Assembly: GCA_964017045.1 (NCBI GenBank)
Contig: OZ024810.1
Span: forward strand, 18,285,204 to 18,349,203
DNA: 64,000 bases
Source of the DNA: Omphiscola glabra
Lineage: Eukaryota; Mollusca; Gastropoda; Lymnaeidae
Direction of reading: 5' to 3'
The position numbers and the translations under genes were made by a program. This document shows, piece by piece, positions 34,100 to 46,464 of the stretch; position 1 is the first letter of the stretch, and every line of letters starts with the position of its first letter. Below the pieces are notes generated by a model that made no database searches, had not been told where the DNA came from, and saw only the letters and a program-made list of their open reading frames with translations.

Positions 34100-34281
34100 A
34101 GTGTCTACATGTTCGGCGACCGGACTAATAAGTTCTTGAGATATTCGCCCGGATATTACTATTATATATTTGATCAAGTCACATGACCGCCGTAGCAAAG
34201 TTGCGCAAAATATTTGTCCGTCAGCCTTGTCACGTGACCGCTAATAGTCTATCAGTCCGGTCGCCGGACATGTAGACACTG
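34100..34281. mobile_element. 182-bp TIR element (CAGTGTCTACATGT family)
   Basis: AGTGTCTACATGTTCGGCGA and CCGGACT at left; the inverse AGTCCGG, TCGCCGGACATGTAGACACT at right: ~27 bp inverted ends with one mismatch. Interior carries gtcacatgaccgc and gtcacgtgaccgc, themselves in near-inverted context. I could not define a clean target duplication. Confidence 0.6.
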
Positions 34282-34577
34282 CCTTGTTTTTATTGAAGCG
34301 AGCCGCGATCTCCAAATCATTCTTCAATTATCAATTGATCCGATCGCGATTCATCCTTTTACTAGGCTAAAAAATAATTCAGTTTTGTTGTGACTTTTTG
34401 TTTGTTTGTTAAAGTTTTTCTTAATTAAATTTAAATGGATAAATCTATTGAAAGTGGTGTGTACAACGATATTAATTATAAACGTATTTTAACACACAAA
34501 AAAAACAACATAAACTTATACCACTGCAGCTTAAAGTTCAGTGAATCTACGACATCCAAGTCTAATTTCTTTGCTAA

Positions 34578-35190
34578 GTTTTATTGACCACCTCTCTTAT
34601 TGAAGGAAATATTTCTCCAACCAACTCCGACTGTTTTATTGACCACCTCTCTTACTGAAGGAAATACTTCTCCAACCAACTCCGACCGTTTTATTGACCA
34701 CCTCTCTTACTGAAGGAAATACTTCTCCAACCAACTCAAATTGTTTTATTGACCACCTCTCTTATTGAAGGAAATATTTCTCCAGCCAACTCCGACCGTT
34801 TTATTGACCACCTCTCTTATTGAAGGAAATATTTCTCCAACCAACTCCGACTGTTTTATTGACCACCTCTCTTACTGAAGGAAATACTTCTCCAACCAAC
34901 TCAGATTGTTTTATTGACCACCTCTCTTATTGAAGGAAATATTTCTCCAACCAACTCCGACCGTTTTATTGACCACCTCTCTTACTGAAGGAAATACTTC
35001 TCCAACCAACTCAGATCGTTTTATTGACCACCTCTCTTATTGAAGGAAATATTTCTCCAACCAACTCCGACCGTTTTATTGACCACCTCTCTTACTGAAG
35101 GAAATACTTCTCCAACCAACTCCGACCGTTTTATTGACCACCTCTCTTACTGAAGGAAATACTTCTCCAACCAACTCAGATCGTTTTAAT
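34578..35190. repeat. 55-bp tandem array, 11 units
   Basis: Unit gttttattgaccacctctct, then tactgaaggaaatacttctc, then caaccaactccgacc. Two subtypes (ttattgaagg with atatttc; ttactgaagg with atacttc) partly alternate, pointing to a 110-bp dimer. Confidence 0.96.
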
Positions 35191-35659
35191 GCCAGAGTCA
35201 AAGAAATGTTTCCACACTCGCAGATTGCTAAAAGATTGTGAAGAAAAATTACAATGAAACGAAGGCAAGCATGAAAGTTTATCTTTCTAACTTGCTTGTA
35301 TCTAAAATCAGTTGCAATTTCCAGTTGTCCAAAGAACTGTTGGAAAAATGCAAAAAGGCCACTAAGGATAAGCAGGAAAACTGAACTCTTAGTCTTAGCA
35401 GCCTGTGTACAGATGTAAATAAAATGGATCTTCTGTCCTGTACTGTATAAATCTGTATATTTTCTCATGTTCTTTGGACTCTTCAAAGACAATGGAGGTA
35501 ACTTTATATTTCTTTATTTAATTAAAAAGGCTTGTGCATTCGTTTACAGATCTTAAACCAACACCCCCCCCCCCCGGCGGCGCCCCATGGGGGGATCGGC
35601 ACCAATTTCCCCCCCCCCCACATGCACCACCCCCACAGATTGTTTTTCTTGGCAGGTCT
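35191..35659. other. No gene seen; C-rich patch
   Basis: Unique sequence, then C-runs at 35563-35575 and 35610-35618 before the 22-bp array. Confidence 0.5.
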
Positions 35660-38090
35660 GCAGCAGCTCTAGCACACTAGCTCAATAACTCTAGCTCAGT
35701 AGCTCTAGCACACTAGCTGAGTAGATCTAGCACACTAGCTAGGTACCTGTAGCACACTAGTTCAGAAGCGCAAGCACACTACTTCATTACCTCTAGCACA
35801 CTAGCTCAATAGCTCTAGCACACTAGCTCAATAGCTCTAGCACAGTAGCTCTAGCTCGGTAGCTGTAGTAAACTAGCTCAGTAGCTCTAGCACCCTAGCT
35901 TGGTACCTCTAGCACACTAGCTCAGTAGCTCTAGCACACTAGCTCAGTAGCTCTAGCACAATAGAACACAATCTCAGTAGCTTTAGCACTCTAGCTCAGT
36001 TGCTCTAGCACACTAGCTCAGTAGCTCTAGCACACTAGCTCAGTAGCTCTAGCACACTAACTCAGTAGCTCTAGCACACTAACTCAGTAGCTCTAGCACA
36101 ATAGAACACAATCTCAGTAGCTTTAGCACAGTAGCTCTAGCACTAGCTCAGTAGATCTACCATACTAGCTCAGTAACTTTAGCACTCTAGCTCAGTAGCT
36201 CTAGCTCAGTAGCTCTTGCACACTCGCACACTAGCTCGGTAGCTCTAGCACAGTAGCTCTAGCACACTAGCTTAGTAGCTCTAGCACACTAGCTTAGTAG
36301 CTCTAGCACACTAGTTCAGTAGCTCTAGCACACTAGCTCAGTAGCTCTAGCACACTAGCTTAGTAGCTCTAGCACTAGCTCAGTAGCTCTAGCACACTAG
36401 CACACATGCTCAGTAAGCTTTAGCACACTAGCTCAGTTGCTCTAGCACACTAGCTCAGTAGCTCTAGCACACTAGCTTAGTAGCTCTAGCACACTAGCTT
36501 AGTAGCTCTAGCACACTAGCTCGGTAGCTCTAGCATACTAGCTCAGTAGCTCTAGCACACTAGCTTAGTAGCTCTAGCACACTAGCTTAGTAGCTCTAGC
36601 ACACTAGTTCAGTAGCTAGCACACTAGCTCAGTAGCTCTAGAACACTAGCTTAGTAGCTCTAGCACTAGCTCAGTAGCTCTAGCACACTAGCACACATGC
36701 TCAGTAAGCTTTAGCACACTAGCTCAGTTGCTCTAGCACACTGGCTCAGTAGCTCTAGCACACTAGCTCGGTAGCTCTAGCACACTAGATCAATAGCTCT
36801 ACCACACTAGCTCAGTATCTCTAGCATACTAGCTATAACACACTAGCTCAGTAGCTCTAGCACACTAGCTTAGTAGCATTTTTTGCACACTAGCTCAGTA
36901 TCCCTAGCACACTAGCTCAGTATCCCTAGTTAAATTGCACTAGCATGCTAGCTCAGTAGCTCTAGCACTAGCTCAGTAGCTCTAACACACTAGCACACAT
37001 TCTCAGTAAGCTTTAGCACACTAGTTCAGTTGCTCTAGCACACTAGCATGTATCTCTAGCACACTAGTTAAGTAGCACTAGCATGCTAGCTCAGTATCTC
37101 TAGCACACTAGTTAAGTAGCACTAGCATGCTAGCTCAGTATCTCTAGCACGCTAGTTAAGTAGCACTAGCATGCTAGCTCAGTATCTCTAGCACACTAGT
37201 TAAGTAGCACTAGCACACTAGCTCTTTATCTCTAGCACACTAGTTCAGTAGGTCTAGCACACTAGCTCAGTAGCTCTAGCACACGAGCTCAGTAGCTCTA
37301 GCACACTAGCTCAGTAGCTCTAGCACACTACTTCAGTAGCTCTAGCACACTAGCTCAGTAGCTCTAGCACACGAGCTCAGTAGCTCTAGCACACTAGCTC
37401 AGTAGCTCTAGCACACTATTTCAGTAGCTCTAGCACACTAGCTCAGTATCTCTAGCACACTAGTTCAGTAGCTCTAGCACACTAGCTCAGTAGCTCTAGC
37501 ACACGAGCTCAGTAGCTCTAGCACAGTAGCTCTAGCACAGTAGCTCTAGCACACGAGCTCAGTAGCTCTAGCACACTAGCTCAGTAGCTCTAGCACACTA
37601 GCTCAGTCTAGCACACGAGCTCAGTTGCTCTTGCACACTAGCTCAATAGCTCTAGCACACTAGCTCAGTATCTCTAGCACACTAGTTAAGTAGCACTAGC
37701 ACGCTAGCTCAGTAGCTCTAGCACACTAGCACACATGTTCATTAAGCTTTAGCACACTAGCTCAGTTGCTCTAGCACACTGGCTCAGTAGCTCTAGCACA
37801 CTAGCTCAGTATCTCTAGCATACTAGTTATAACACACTAGCTCTAGTTCACTATCTCAATTATCAATAGCTATAACACACTAGCTTAGTAGCTCTAGCAC
37901 ATTAGCACACATGCTCAGTAGTTTAAGCAAACTACCTCACACTAGCTCAGTAGCTCTAGCACAGTAGCTCTAGCAAACTAGCTCAGTAGCTCTAGCACAC
38001 TATCTCATCACACTAGCTTAGTAGCTCTAGCACACTAGCTTACTAGCTCTAGCACTAGCTCAGTAGCTCTACCATACTAGCTCAGCAGTC
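35660..38090. repeat. 22-bp tandem array, ~2.4 kb
   Basis: Unit ctcagtagctctagcacact plus ag, rich in agct and ctag palindromes. Larger blocks recur (about 36290-36430 against 36590-36730; 37250-37370 against 37340-37500). It is the largest array in the window and, because of frequent tag, makes no ORF. Confidence 0.97.
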
Positions 38091-39107
38091 ATAGTTAATT
38101 TGTCTGATTCTTGGATTGTGAAAAGAGTTTTGGGAGTCTTAAAAACTTTTTTTAAATATTTTTTTTTTTTAATTTCATGATGGTTTAGGTATGAAAGTAT
38201 ACCACCAAAAAAATCATGTATGGAGATCATGATTTTGTCATGTTCCCAAATGGTTAAAATAATCATTGTATGGCTCCTCCTTGAGTTGATTTCTCCTGCC
38301 TTTACTGCTAGTGTTAGTGTATTTTGTTCACTTTGTAGATGGAGCTTACATGAACCTGGATGAGAGCTGAGATAGAATTTCAGGCTGTCAACATATCCAG
38401 GTGTAAATAGTGTAAATAGTGGTTTACAGTTCTCTAAATGTGGAATTGTTTCAAGCCAAGTAGAGTTTTAAAAGATGGTCATTTAAGTCTAGTTCCAGGT
38501 CTAGTCTAATGGGTGTGTAGATACTTCCAACAAATATTATGTCATAGGAATGGCGGTGACTGCCAGAGAACAAAAAGATTCACAAGGTCTAGTAAAAAGA
38601 ACCAACTATTGCCATCAAATGACTTTCTTTAACTTCAATAAAATTTAATGTCCTTGAGTTTTCAACAATTGTCTTATTCCCCCCCCCCCCCCCCCAAACA
38701 AAATGGTATGGTGATATTAGCGGATGCGTCCTGATAAATGATTGAAACTGTACAAAATACCACCACTGGTTTATGTTCAAAAAGTAAATGCTGGCACCAA
38801 ATGAGTGCTGTTGTGTGAAAGTAGAGCAGTTGTGCCCAACTCTTTTTGAAGAATTATTTCTCTGTCACCTTGTAAATAATAAGTCCCTGCAACCTGCAGG
38901 TTGGTAACCACTGAGGCAGAGTTTTTGCATGTTCCTATATTTGAATGGGGGAAAAAAACCAATGAATGTGATTGAATGATTGGTGGGAAAATGTTTATGA
39001 TGAAATTTAAAGTTGTGTGTGTAAAGATTAATTTGTTATGGAAAATGCGTATGATAAAATTTAGCCATGGTTTGTTGAGAACTGTATATGATGCAACAAA
39101 ACTGTGC
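38091..39107. other. No gene seen
   Basis: Unique AT-rich sequence with a C-run at 38680-38695. Nothing supported. Confidence 0.5.
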
Positions 39108-39540
39108 GTGTATAGATGAGAGTGAGAGCCAACGTGTATAGATGAGAGTGAGAGCAAACGTGTAAAGATGAGAGTGAGAGCCAACCTGTATAGATGAGAG
39201 TGAGAGCCAATGTGTAAAGATGAGAGTGAGAGCCAACGTGTATAGATGAGAGTGAGAGCCAACGTGTATAGATGAGAGTGAGAGCCAACCTGTATAGATG
39301 AGAGTGAGAGCCAACGTGTAAAGATGAGAGTGAGAGCCAACGTGTATAGATGAGAGTGAGAGCCAACGTGTATAGATGAGAGTGAGAGCCAACGTGTATA
39401 GATGAGAGTGAGAGCCAACCTGTATAGATGAGAGTGAGAGCCAACGTGTAAAGATGAGAGTGAGAGCCAACGTGTATAGATGAGAGTGAGAGCCAACGTG
39501 TATAGGTGAGAGCCAACGTGTATAGATGAGAGTGGGAGCC
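39108..39540. repeat. 26-bp tandem array, ~16 units
   Basis: Unit gtgtatagatgagagtgaga then gccaac. All minus-strand frames stay open (SHLYTLALT read-through, 160-260 codons). Confidence 0.96.
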
Positions 39541-39811
39541 AAATGCTGACACAATGCATTTATCTGGAGCAAACCATGGATGTCATTCATTGAACACCGA
39601 TTATTCAGTTTATTGTAATCTTAATGTCAAGGTCATCTAAAGCATGCCCGATTTCATCTTGTAAATACAGGTTTACGGAACTGCCCTGGGTTCTGTGTTG
39701 TTAGTGTTTAAAAGCATTAGGTTCCTAGACTAAACTAGCCTGTTTTCATCTTATGGCTCCTGTAATTTGATTAGTACTTGATGCCTTACAACGACTGGAG
39801 TTCTGTCCATG

Positions 39812-39955
39812 ACTGAACAGTTATCCCACAGGTCTTCATGACTGAACAGTTATCCCACATGTCGTCATGCCTGAACAGTTATCCCACTGGTCGTCATGAC
39901 TGAACAGTTATCCCACAGGTCGTCATGACTGAACAGTTATCCCACAGGTCTTCAA
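39812..39955. repeat. 29-bp tandem array, 5 units
   Basis: Unit gactgaacagttatcccaca then ggtcgtcat. Confidence 0.93.
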
Positions 39956-40434
39956 ATGTGAACTCATGTTTCGAGTAACGCAGGTTTTTAAAATATATTT
40001 TTTAAAATACTGTCACGGCCATCAGTCCTGTAACACTGCCAGGTTTGCACGTGAGAACTGACATGGCAGCAGATGACAGTTGTGTTATCTTTTAAATGTG
40101 TCACATTTTTATGTCCAACAGCTTGTATGTGCCATAGTGAAAATGTTTGTGAGAACAAAAACATCTCAGTAGGGAATAATAGAAAATCTTTGACTCGAGC
40201 CCAGATATGGGACATTTTTTTCTTACAATAATAAAGAAATGTTAAAAATTTAAAATTCCTCTTTGTTTGTGGAATGCAGTGCTGCGTCTTTTCTCTGTCT
40301 GGGTTGTATATGCCCACTGTCTGTGCTGTGTATGTCTACTGTCTGTGCTGTATATGTCCACTGTCTGTGCTGTGTATGAATGTCCACTATTGCATGGTCA
40401 GTTGTATCAGGATTGTGGTCCTCATCACTTATCT
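39956..40434. other. No gene seen; short (tgtctgtgctg) repeats
   Basis: Unique sequence; 40310-40380 has four loose copies of ccactgtctgtgctgtatat. Confidence 0.5.
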
Positions 40435-40895
40435 TAACACAGCACTGGATGTCAAACAGTGCTTCCCTGACACAGCACTGGATGTCTAACAGGGCTTCTC
40501 TGACACAGCACTGGATGTCAAACAGGGCTTCCCTGACACAGCACTGGATGTCTAACAGGGCTTCTCTGACACAGCACTGGATGTCTAACAGGGCTTCTCT
40601 GACACAGCACTGGATGTCAAACAGTGCTTCCCTGACACAGCACTGGATGTCAAACAGTGCTTCCCTGACACAGCGCTGGATGTCAAACAGTGCTTCCCTG
40701 ACACAGCGCTGGATGTCAAACAGTGCTTCCCTGACACAGCGCTGGATGTCAAACAGTGCTTCCCTGACACAGCACTGGATGTCAAACAGTGCTTCCCTGA
40801 CACAGCGCTGGATGTCAAACAGTGCTTCCCTGACACAGCGCTGGATGTCAAACAGTGCTTCCCTGACACAGCACTGGATGTCAAACAGTGCTTCA
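40435..40895. repeat. 33-bp tandem array, 14 units
   Basis: Unit cagtgcttccctgacacagc then actggatgtcaaa. Eleven codons, open in one plus and two minus frames; read-through only. Confidence 0.96.
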
Positions 40896-41444
40896 TTGTA
40901 AAAACACATAACAAAGTAATGTATGAAAAGACTTTTCAAACACCACATAACATTTTTTTCGTCATGATAAAAATTTAGTTAAACAAAATAAAACTTTCCC
41001 CTTTTAAGTAACTCATTTAAGAACAAAATGAAATGACTAATATTGCAACAAGGATCAGTCATCAATCACATACAAGTTGAAATACAAGTCCCATATTTTC
41101 ATGACTCCAATAATTTTCACATGAAATTAGTATTTTATATTTTCTCTATACAATAGAAATGTAAATCCTAACTAACATTCAAGTGAGAACCCATTTTTAT
41201 TGTTGTTGTAAAGAAGGGGGTCAATTACTGAATGTGTCTTGAAAAAAATAAACCTAAATTATTTCGCATTATGTAATGCATCTCCTTTGGTACGGCATAC
41301 TGAATTGAATAGTAGGGAAATAACAGTGTAAAAATAAAAGAAAAATTGCTATAGCTGGTAAATTAATTTTTTTAAGTTTAAAGATTTTTTTGTCCCCATT
41401 AATAATCTTGCTTGGAACTTTCATCACGTTAAAAAGTTGTGTTG
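40896..41444. other. No gene seen; AT-rich
   Basis: Unique sequence between arrays. Confidence 0.5.
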
Positions 41445-42120
41445 ACCAACATTTCATGCAAGTTTATAAAGCCAACCAATGTCCTATTGTCCAACATTTC
41501 ATACAAGTTTATAAAGTCAGCCAATGTCCTATTGTCCACCATTTCATACAAGTTTATAAGCCAGCCAATGTCCTATTGTCCAACATTTCATACAAGTTTA
41601 TAAAGCCAGCCAATGTCCTATTGTCCACCATTTCATACAAGTTTATAGAGCTAGCCGATGTCTTATTGTCCAACATTCTATACAAGTTTATAGAGCTAGC
41701 CGAAGTCGTATTGTCCAACATTCTATACAAGTTTATAGAGCTAGCCGAAGTCTTATTGTCCAACATTTTATACAAGTTTATAGAGCTAGCCGAAGTCTTA
41801 TTGTCCAACATTCTATGCAAGTTTATAGAGCTACCCGATGTCCTATTGTCCAACATTTCATACAAGTTTATAAAGCCAGCCAATTATCCAATATTCTATG
41901 CACGTTTATAGAACTAGCCGATGTCCCACATTTCATTCAAGTTTATAAAGCCAGCCATTGTCCTATTGTCCAACATACCATGCAATTTTATAGAGCTAGC
42001 CGATGTCCTATTGTCTAAAATTTCATACACGTTTATAAAGCCAGCTAAATTCCTATTGTCAAACATTCCATGCAAGTATATAAAACCAGCTACTGTCGCA
42101 GTGTCCAACATTCCATAAAA
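41445..42120. repeat. 45-bp tandem array, ~15 units
   Basis: Unit caacatttcatacaagttta, taaagccagccaatgtccta, ttgtc; two subtypes (aaagccagccaatg and gagctagccgaag). Fifteen codons, so long ORFs appear on both strands. Confidence 0.95.
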
Positions 42121-42268
42121 TGGGCACCACCGGCTCAACTACTTCCTAGGTACAATATTGCATACGAATGTGTAAAGTTACAAGATACCATCTTCTACCA
42201 AGACGTTGGCCAACTCCGAGATCTGTCACGCCTCATTGTTATGGCACTAGTGCAGTTAGTCTCCACGC

Positions 42269-42450
42269 CAGCGGTTCTCAACCTGTGGGTTGCGGCCCCT
42301 TTGGGGGTCGCACGACCCTTTCCCAGGGGTCGCCAAAGACCAACTGAAAACACATATGCTCTATAGTTATGCAGTATAACCGAAAATAATTTTGAGGCTG
42401 GCTGGCTGTCGCCATGACACTATGAACTTTGAGGAAGGTTGAGAACCACT
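42269..42450 (+). mobile_element. SPIN-like hAT MITE, degraded right end
   Basis: Starts CAGCGGTTCTCAACCTGTGG and ends GAAGGTTGAGAACCACT. I see no matching 8-bp flanks (ctccacgc upstream, tgaggcta downstream), and the right half has a deletion relative to other copies. Same orientation as the copy at 33114. Confidence 0.75.
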
Positions 42451-42654
42451 TGAGGCTAAGATGATAACATACAAGTGATTTCAATCTCTTAATCCGCGTG
42501 ATGCTATTTATCATGATTCTAACCTCGGACTTGAACCCCGAACACAATGTGTTCATTAACTACACCTCGTGATATGCCTAAATGTAATGGGTTGGGAAAT
42601 TGTATACATCCATCCAAGTCAATGATCAGTGACATTGGTAAATTCCAAGAATTG

Positions 42655-43310
42655 GTGCCACGGTGTCTCAAACGGCCGCCATCTTGGTTGCCGCGACACG
42701 TAAAATTAAGAATAAAACGTTAAATAATAATGAAAAAAATTCCTAAATGTATCAATAAACCTAACCTGAACCCTAAATCTATCCCTCAACCTAACCTGAA
42801 CCCTAAATATATCCCTAAACCTCTAAAAAAATATATATCTAATACTAACCTGAACCCTAAACAATCACGCTGTGCACTGATTGTGTGACATTTTCTATCT
42901 TTAAAAAACCAAGTCCATAAAATTATATTTAAATAGAAATATCTAAACTTTCTTTTTTTTTTTAAATTACGTCACTTGATTTGAGATTAGTCCAATGTTT
43001 TACTTTTTGGTAAATTCGGATAGATCGTAGCGCGTTTTTTTTACCATGGCCGCCATCTTGGTTGCCTGAACCCTAAATCTATCCCTAAACCTAACCTGAA
43101 CCCGAAATCTATCCCTGAACCCTAAATCTATCCCTAAACCTAACCTGAACCCTAAATCTAAACCTAACCTGAACCCTAAATCTATCCCTAAACCTAACCT
43201 GAACCCTAAATCTAAACCTAACCTGAACCCTAAATCTATCCCTAAACCTAACCTGAACCCTAAATCTATCCCTAAACGTAATGATGAGGTACGATCTATC
43301 TGAATTAGCC
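42655..43310. mobile_element. Element D, two adjacent copies with expanded core
   Basis: First unit: gccgccatcttggttgcc near 42675, then the core of cctaaacctaacctgaaccc to 42865. Second unit: atagatcgtagcgcg (43021), ttaccatggccgccatc, core array 43065-43278, then gatgaggtacgatctatctg to 43310. This is the reverse complement of 20273-20490. The core unit alternates cctaacctgaaccctaaat and ctatccctaaa. Confidence 0.6.
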
Positions 43311-43861
43311 TTACGGTATTTTTTTTAAAATGAGGCCTTATTCGATGTTTGTTGTACGTTATTTAAAGCTATTGGTAACCCAAAAAAAAGCTCAGATTTG
43401 TACAGTTCTCGGAGCAGACGTATCATCTCTGGCAACGAGCACATCCGGTTTTTAAGGTTCTGTGACCTCCCTTAAGATTGAGTCGAGTGAGGGTTGCCAG
43501 GTTGGATTTAATGAGGAAGGCTTTCTCCTGGCGTTGTATCAAGGCAGACTTTGTGGAGGTATGCAAGAAATGGTTTTACCTGGATCATCTCAGACACCCA
43601 GTACAGGTGAGTCACGACACACACACACACACACACACACCGTGAGCCGCTCACTGCCGCAGCAGTCACAACACATTTAGCTTGATGTAACTTCATTAAC
43701 ATCACGACACACAAAGCCATGCTTTTTAATGAAGCAAGGACCACATGTTACTGACCCTGTTGTTGGTGGTGGTGGTGAGGGGACCAATTGCTTTTGGTGT
43801 TGGGACTAGCGTGTAGTCAATTTCTAGTCTATAATTTAACACTTGATGGCATAACTCATTT
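43311..43861. other. No gene seen; (CA)n run
   Basis: Includes a (CA)n microsatellite at about 43618-43640. The open frame at 43462-43680 has no recognisable domain. Confidence 0.45.
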
Positions 43862-44960
43862 CTAGAAGTAGACGATGATGATTGAGTACTTTAATAGCGC
43901 TGGTGTCCTGGCTGTTTCAGCATGCTCAAGGCGCTCTGATGTCCTAAATATATATTTAAAGAAAAAAGTCTTTAAATGGTTCTTGAATGACTTTTTATCG
44001 TGTACAATGTCCCTCAAAGATTTAGGCAAACTGTTCCACAATTTAGGCGCAATAGCCTCAAAAGAGCGCACCCCGTATGACTTCTTTCTGCGCCCATCCA
44101 CACTGGGAACTCTCGGTAAGGACTGCGTTGAAAAGCGCAGGTTCTGCGTGGATACATTTTTGGGATTCAATTTTTGAAGATATTCATGTGCAGAGCCTTC
44201 TGTACAGCTATACTGTGCTGCGTAAGCGGCAGCGTCCTCGAGGAGACTTGGGGGCGTCCACATGGGGTTTTGCCTCTTCGTGGCGTGGCAGACTAGTAGG
44301 GGGGACTTGTCCACCCGAAGCTAAAAAACCCCGGCCAAACGCATGACTCCCAACGCAACGGGAGCTGCCACTAACATGATTACTAGTTGCTGTTAATGGA
44401 TATGAGGCTTGGGTGGCCCTCAAAACCCATGCCGATGATTTTAGCTACGCGGCCGTGAGAAAGCCGCTCCTAGGCAACCGTTTCGTCCCGCCACTACCAA
44501 CGTCCCGACCGAAAGACTCCCTGGGCGGTGGGGAGTGGTAACGCAACACCAACCCCCCGGAGTGGAAGCAAAGCCGTCCTGACCCACAGAGAGTGGACTG
44601 CGGACGCTTTAAACGCAGCGTCCTCGGTCGACCGGGCCTCCCCTAGGTCAAGGGGGAAGTTCCCGGCGCTCTCCCGCACGGGCTGGAGTCGGGTTAAGTC
44701 CTTCAGCGCTCTGGACTGTGTGGGGGGGGGGGGGGCGCCGGGGGGGCATTAAGAGCTCACGCTCGACGGCCCACCGACTCCATCTCTTATGCGACATTTT
44801 CAGTACAGCTATACACCAGGGACAGAATATTGTAGCCAATGCGCTTTCTCACAGGAAGCCAGTGGAGATATTTAAGAACTGGGTTGATGTGGACAGATTT
44901 CTTTATACGCGATACCTTGTTTATTATGGTTTACTGGGACAGCTTAAAAGACCAAAAAGT
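43862..44960 (-). mobile_element. CR1/L2-type LINE, reverse transcriptase C-terminal tail, split by a retroposon
   Basis: Minus-strand reading upstream of the insertion: HINPVLKYLHWLPVRKRI, then GYNILSLVYSC (44960 to 44803). Across the insertion the same frame resumes with TEGSAHEYLQKL and later SYGVRSFEAIAPKLWNSLP and FKNHLKTFFFKYIF, stop near 43862. LHWLPV...RI, APKLWNSLP and FKxxLKT are the standard tail of CR1/L2-like LINE reverse transcriptases. The polymerase core and endonuclease are absent. Bases 44214-44802 are a later insertion with 12-bp duplications. Confidence 0.8.
44214..44802 (+). mobile_element. Retroposon B, long copy (589 bp), inserted in LINE
   Basis: Flanked by the 12-bp duplication gtacagctatac (44202-44213 and 44803-44814). 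Removing the insert and one duplication restores the LINE reading frame. Sequence 44341-44802 matches the complement of 17024-17481. The copy at 17024 is truncated at the other end, so the 3' end is taken to be the gacattttca side. GC-rich, no long conserved ORF; contains a G-run. Direct repeats of 12-13 bp indicate target-primed retroposition, so a SINE or LINE-derived element. Confidence 0.75.
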
Positions 44961-45454
44961 TATTGAACCCATTTTATTTGATACTAGATTTTAAAATTTA
45001 GTTTTCTGTCGTCGAAAAAAATAATATATAATGGGGCATTCAATTATAACATCTTATTCGCTATGCTATACTATGTTATACGCCCTCTCTTTGTTTGCCC
45101 CGCTGCCTTAAAGGGCTTCGTTGATCCTTGTGTGTAATCTTATATACAGGGCAATACGATGGAGGCAGCAATGGGCACCTCCCTGGGCGCCAGCTTCATT
45201 GGGGGTGTGAAACTCGTCAAGTACTAGTACACGCATAACAAACTCAGTTGTGTTGCAGTGTGTCATTTCTTGACAGGACTTCTTGTGGAACAATTTTTTT
45301 TCCCGGGCCTATAGAAGCCAGCATTGAAGAAGAAGAAGTACCATATTATATATCTATATCAAAAGCTCTACACCGTCTTTGCTTAAAAAAATATATGTAG
45401 TCAAAATAATAATGCTATTAGCCACACGAAAAGTGAAACATCAAATAAGACAAC
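44961..45454. other. No gene seen
   Basis: May include more of the LINE (-) beyond 44960, but no conserved motif remains readable. Confidence 0.4.
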
Positions 45455-45778
45455 TGGACATATGAATAAGACAACTAGACATATGAATAAGACAACTAGA
45501 CATAGGAATAAAACAACTAGACATATGAATAACACAACAAGACATAGGAATAAGACAACTAGACATATGAATAAGACAACTAGACTTATGAATAAGACAA
45601 CTAGACTTATGAATAAGACAACTAGACATAGGAATAAGACAACTGGACATATGAATAAAGCAACTAGACATATGAATAAGACAACTAAACATGAATAAGA
45701 CAACTAGACATATGAATAAGACAACTAGACTTATGAATAAGACAACTAGACATAGGAATAAGACAACTAGACATATGA
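45455..45778. repeat. 21-bp tandem array, ~15 units
   Basis: Unit gacaactagacatatgaata plus a. Seven codons, so open on both strands. Confidence 0.95.
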
Positions 45779-46464
45779 CAAGTGACGTTGATTCATTCGA
45801 ATATTACTTTATTGGTTGTGGAAAGTCAAAATAATGCATCTATATATAGAATATAAGCAACAAGATGAATCATCCACACAAACCCCAGCTCGTGAAGCAC
45901 ACAATTAAATGGAGGCACACAACTCTTACCACTCTCATTCCCCTTATTTATTCAACCAGACCTCAGTGTTGTCTCCCTGTTTGGTTCAACTTTTAGAAGT
46001 CGCTTTTGCCAAGGCAAGCGTTTCCTTAAATTCTGGGTCGCGACCCCATTACCTGGCCACAAAAACAAAATACCGGAGCGCAAATGAAAGAAAACAATAT
46101 TCTTAATAAAAAAAATATTTAAAACTTTAAAAAAAATGTCTATTGAAAACGAGTCTAAACGCAATAAAACGAAGAAAATAATTGAACATTTCTTTAAATG
46201 TGAAACTTGTTCACCTGCCGTAAGTTGATACAGTTGTAGTTTTGTTGTTTTTCTGCCTCTGTTCTCAAAGTTGTATTCGAAGCGCAATTAATGTGCATAA
46301 TGAAATTAGATATTGTTAGTATCAACCGCTTTGGTATGGGTTTTTTTTCTGCATGCTGTTCTCCAAGTCCTTTGCTACGTGTTGTTTATTATACGAGCCG
46401 AAATCTGTATACAGACTTTCTTCTCTAAACCTTAACTCTACGTAACAATATGAAAACCCGTCCT
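45779..46464. other. No gene seen
   Basis: Unique AT-rich sequence; ttctgggtcgcgaccccatt near 46031 resembles a SPIN-like interior but without ends. Confidence 0.45.

Noticed and set aside
42520..42580. tRNA-like B box ggttcaagtccgagg on the minus strand
   Set aside because: I could not fold a full cloverleaf or find a good A box; may be a decayed SINE head.
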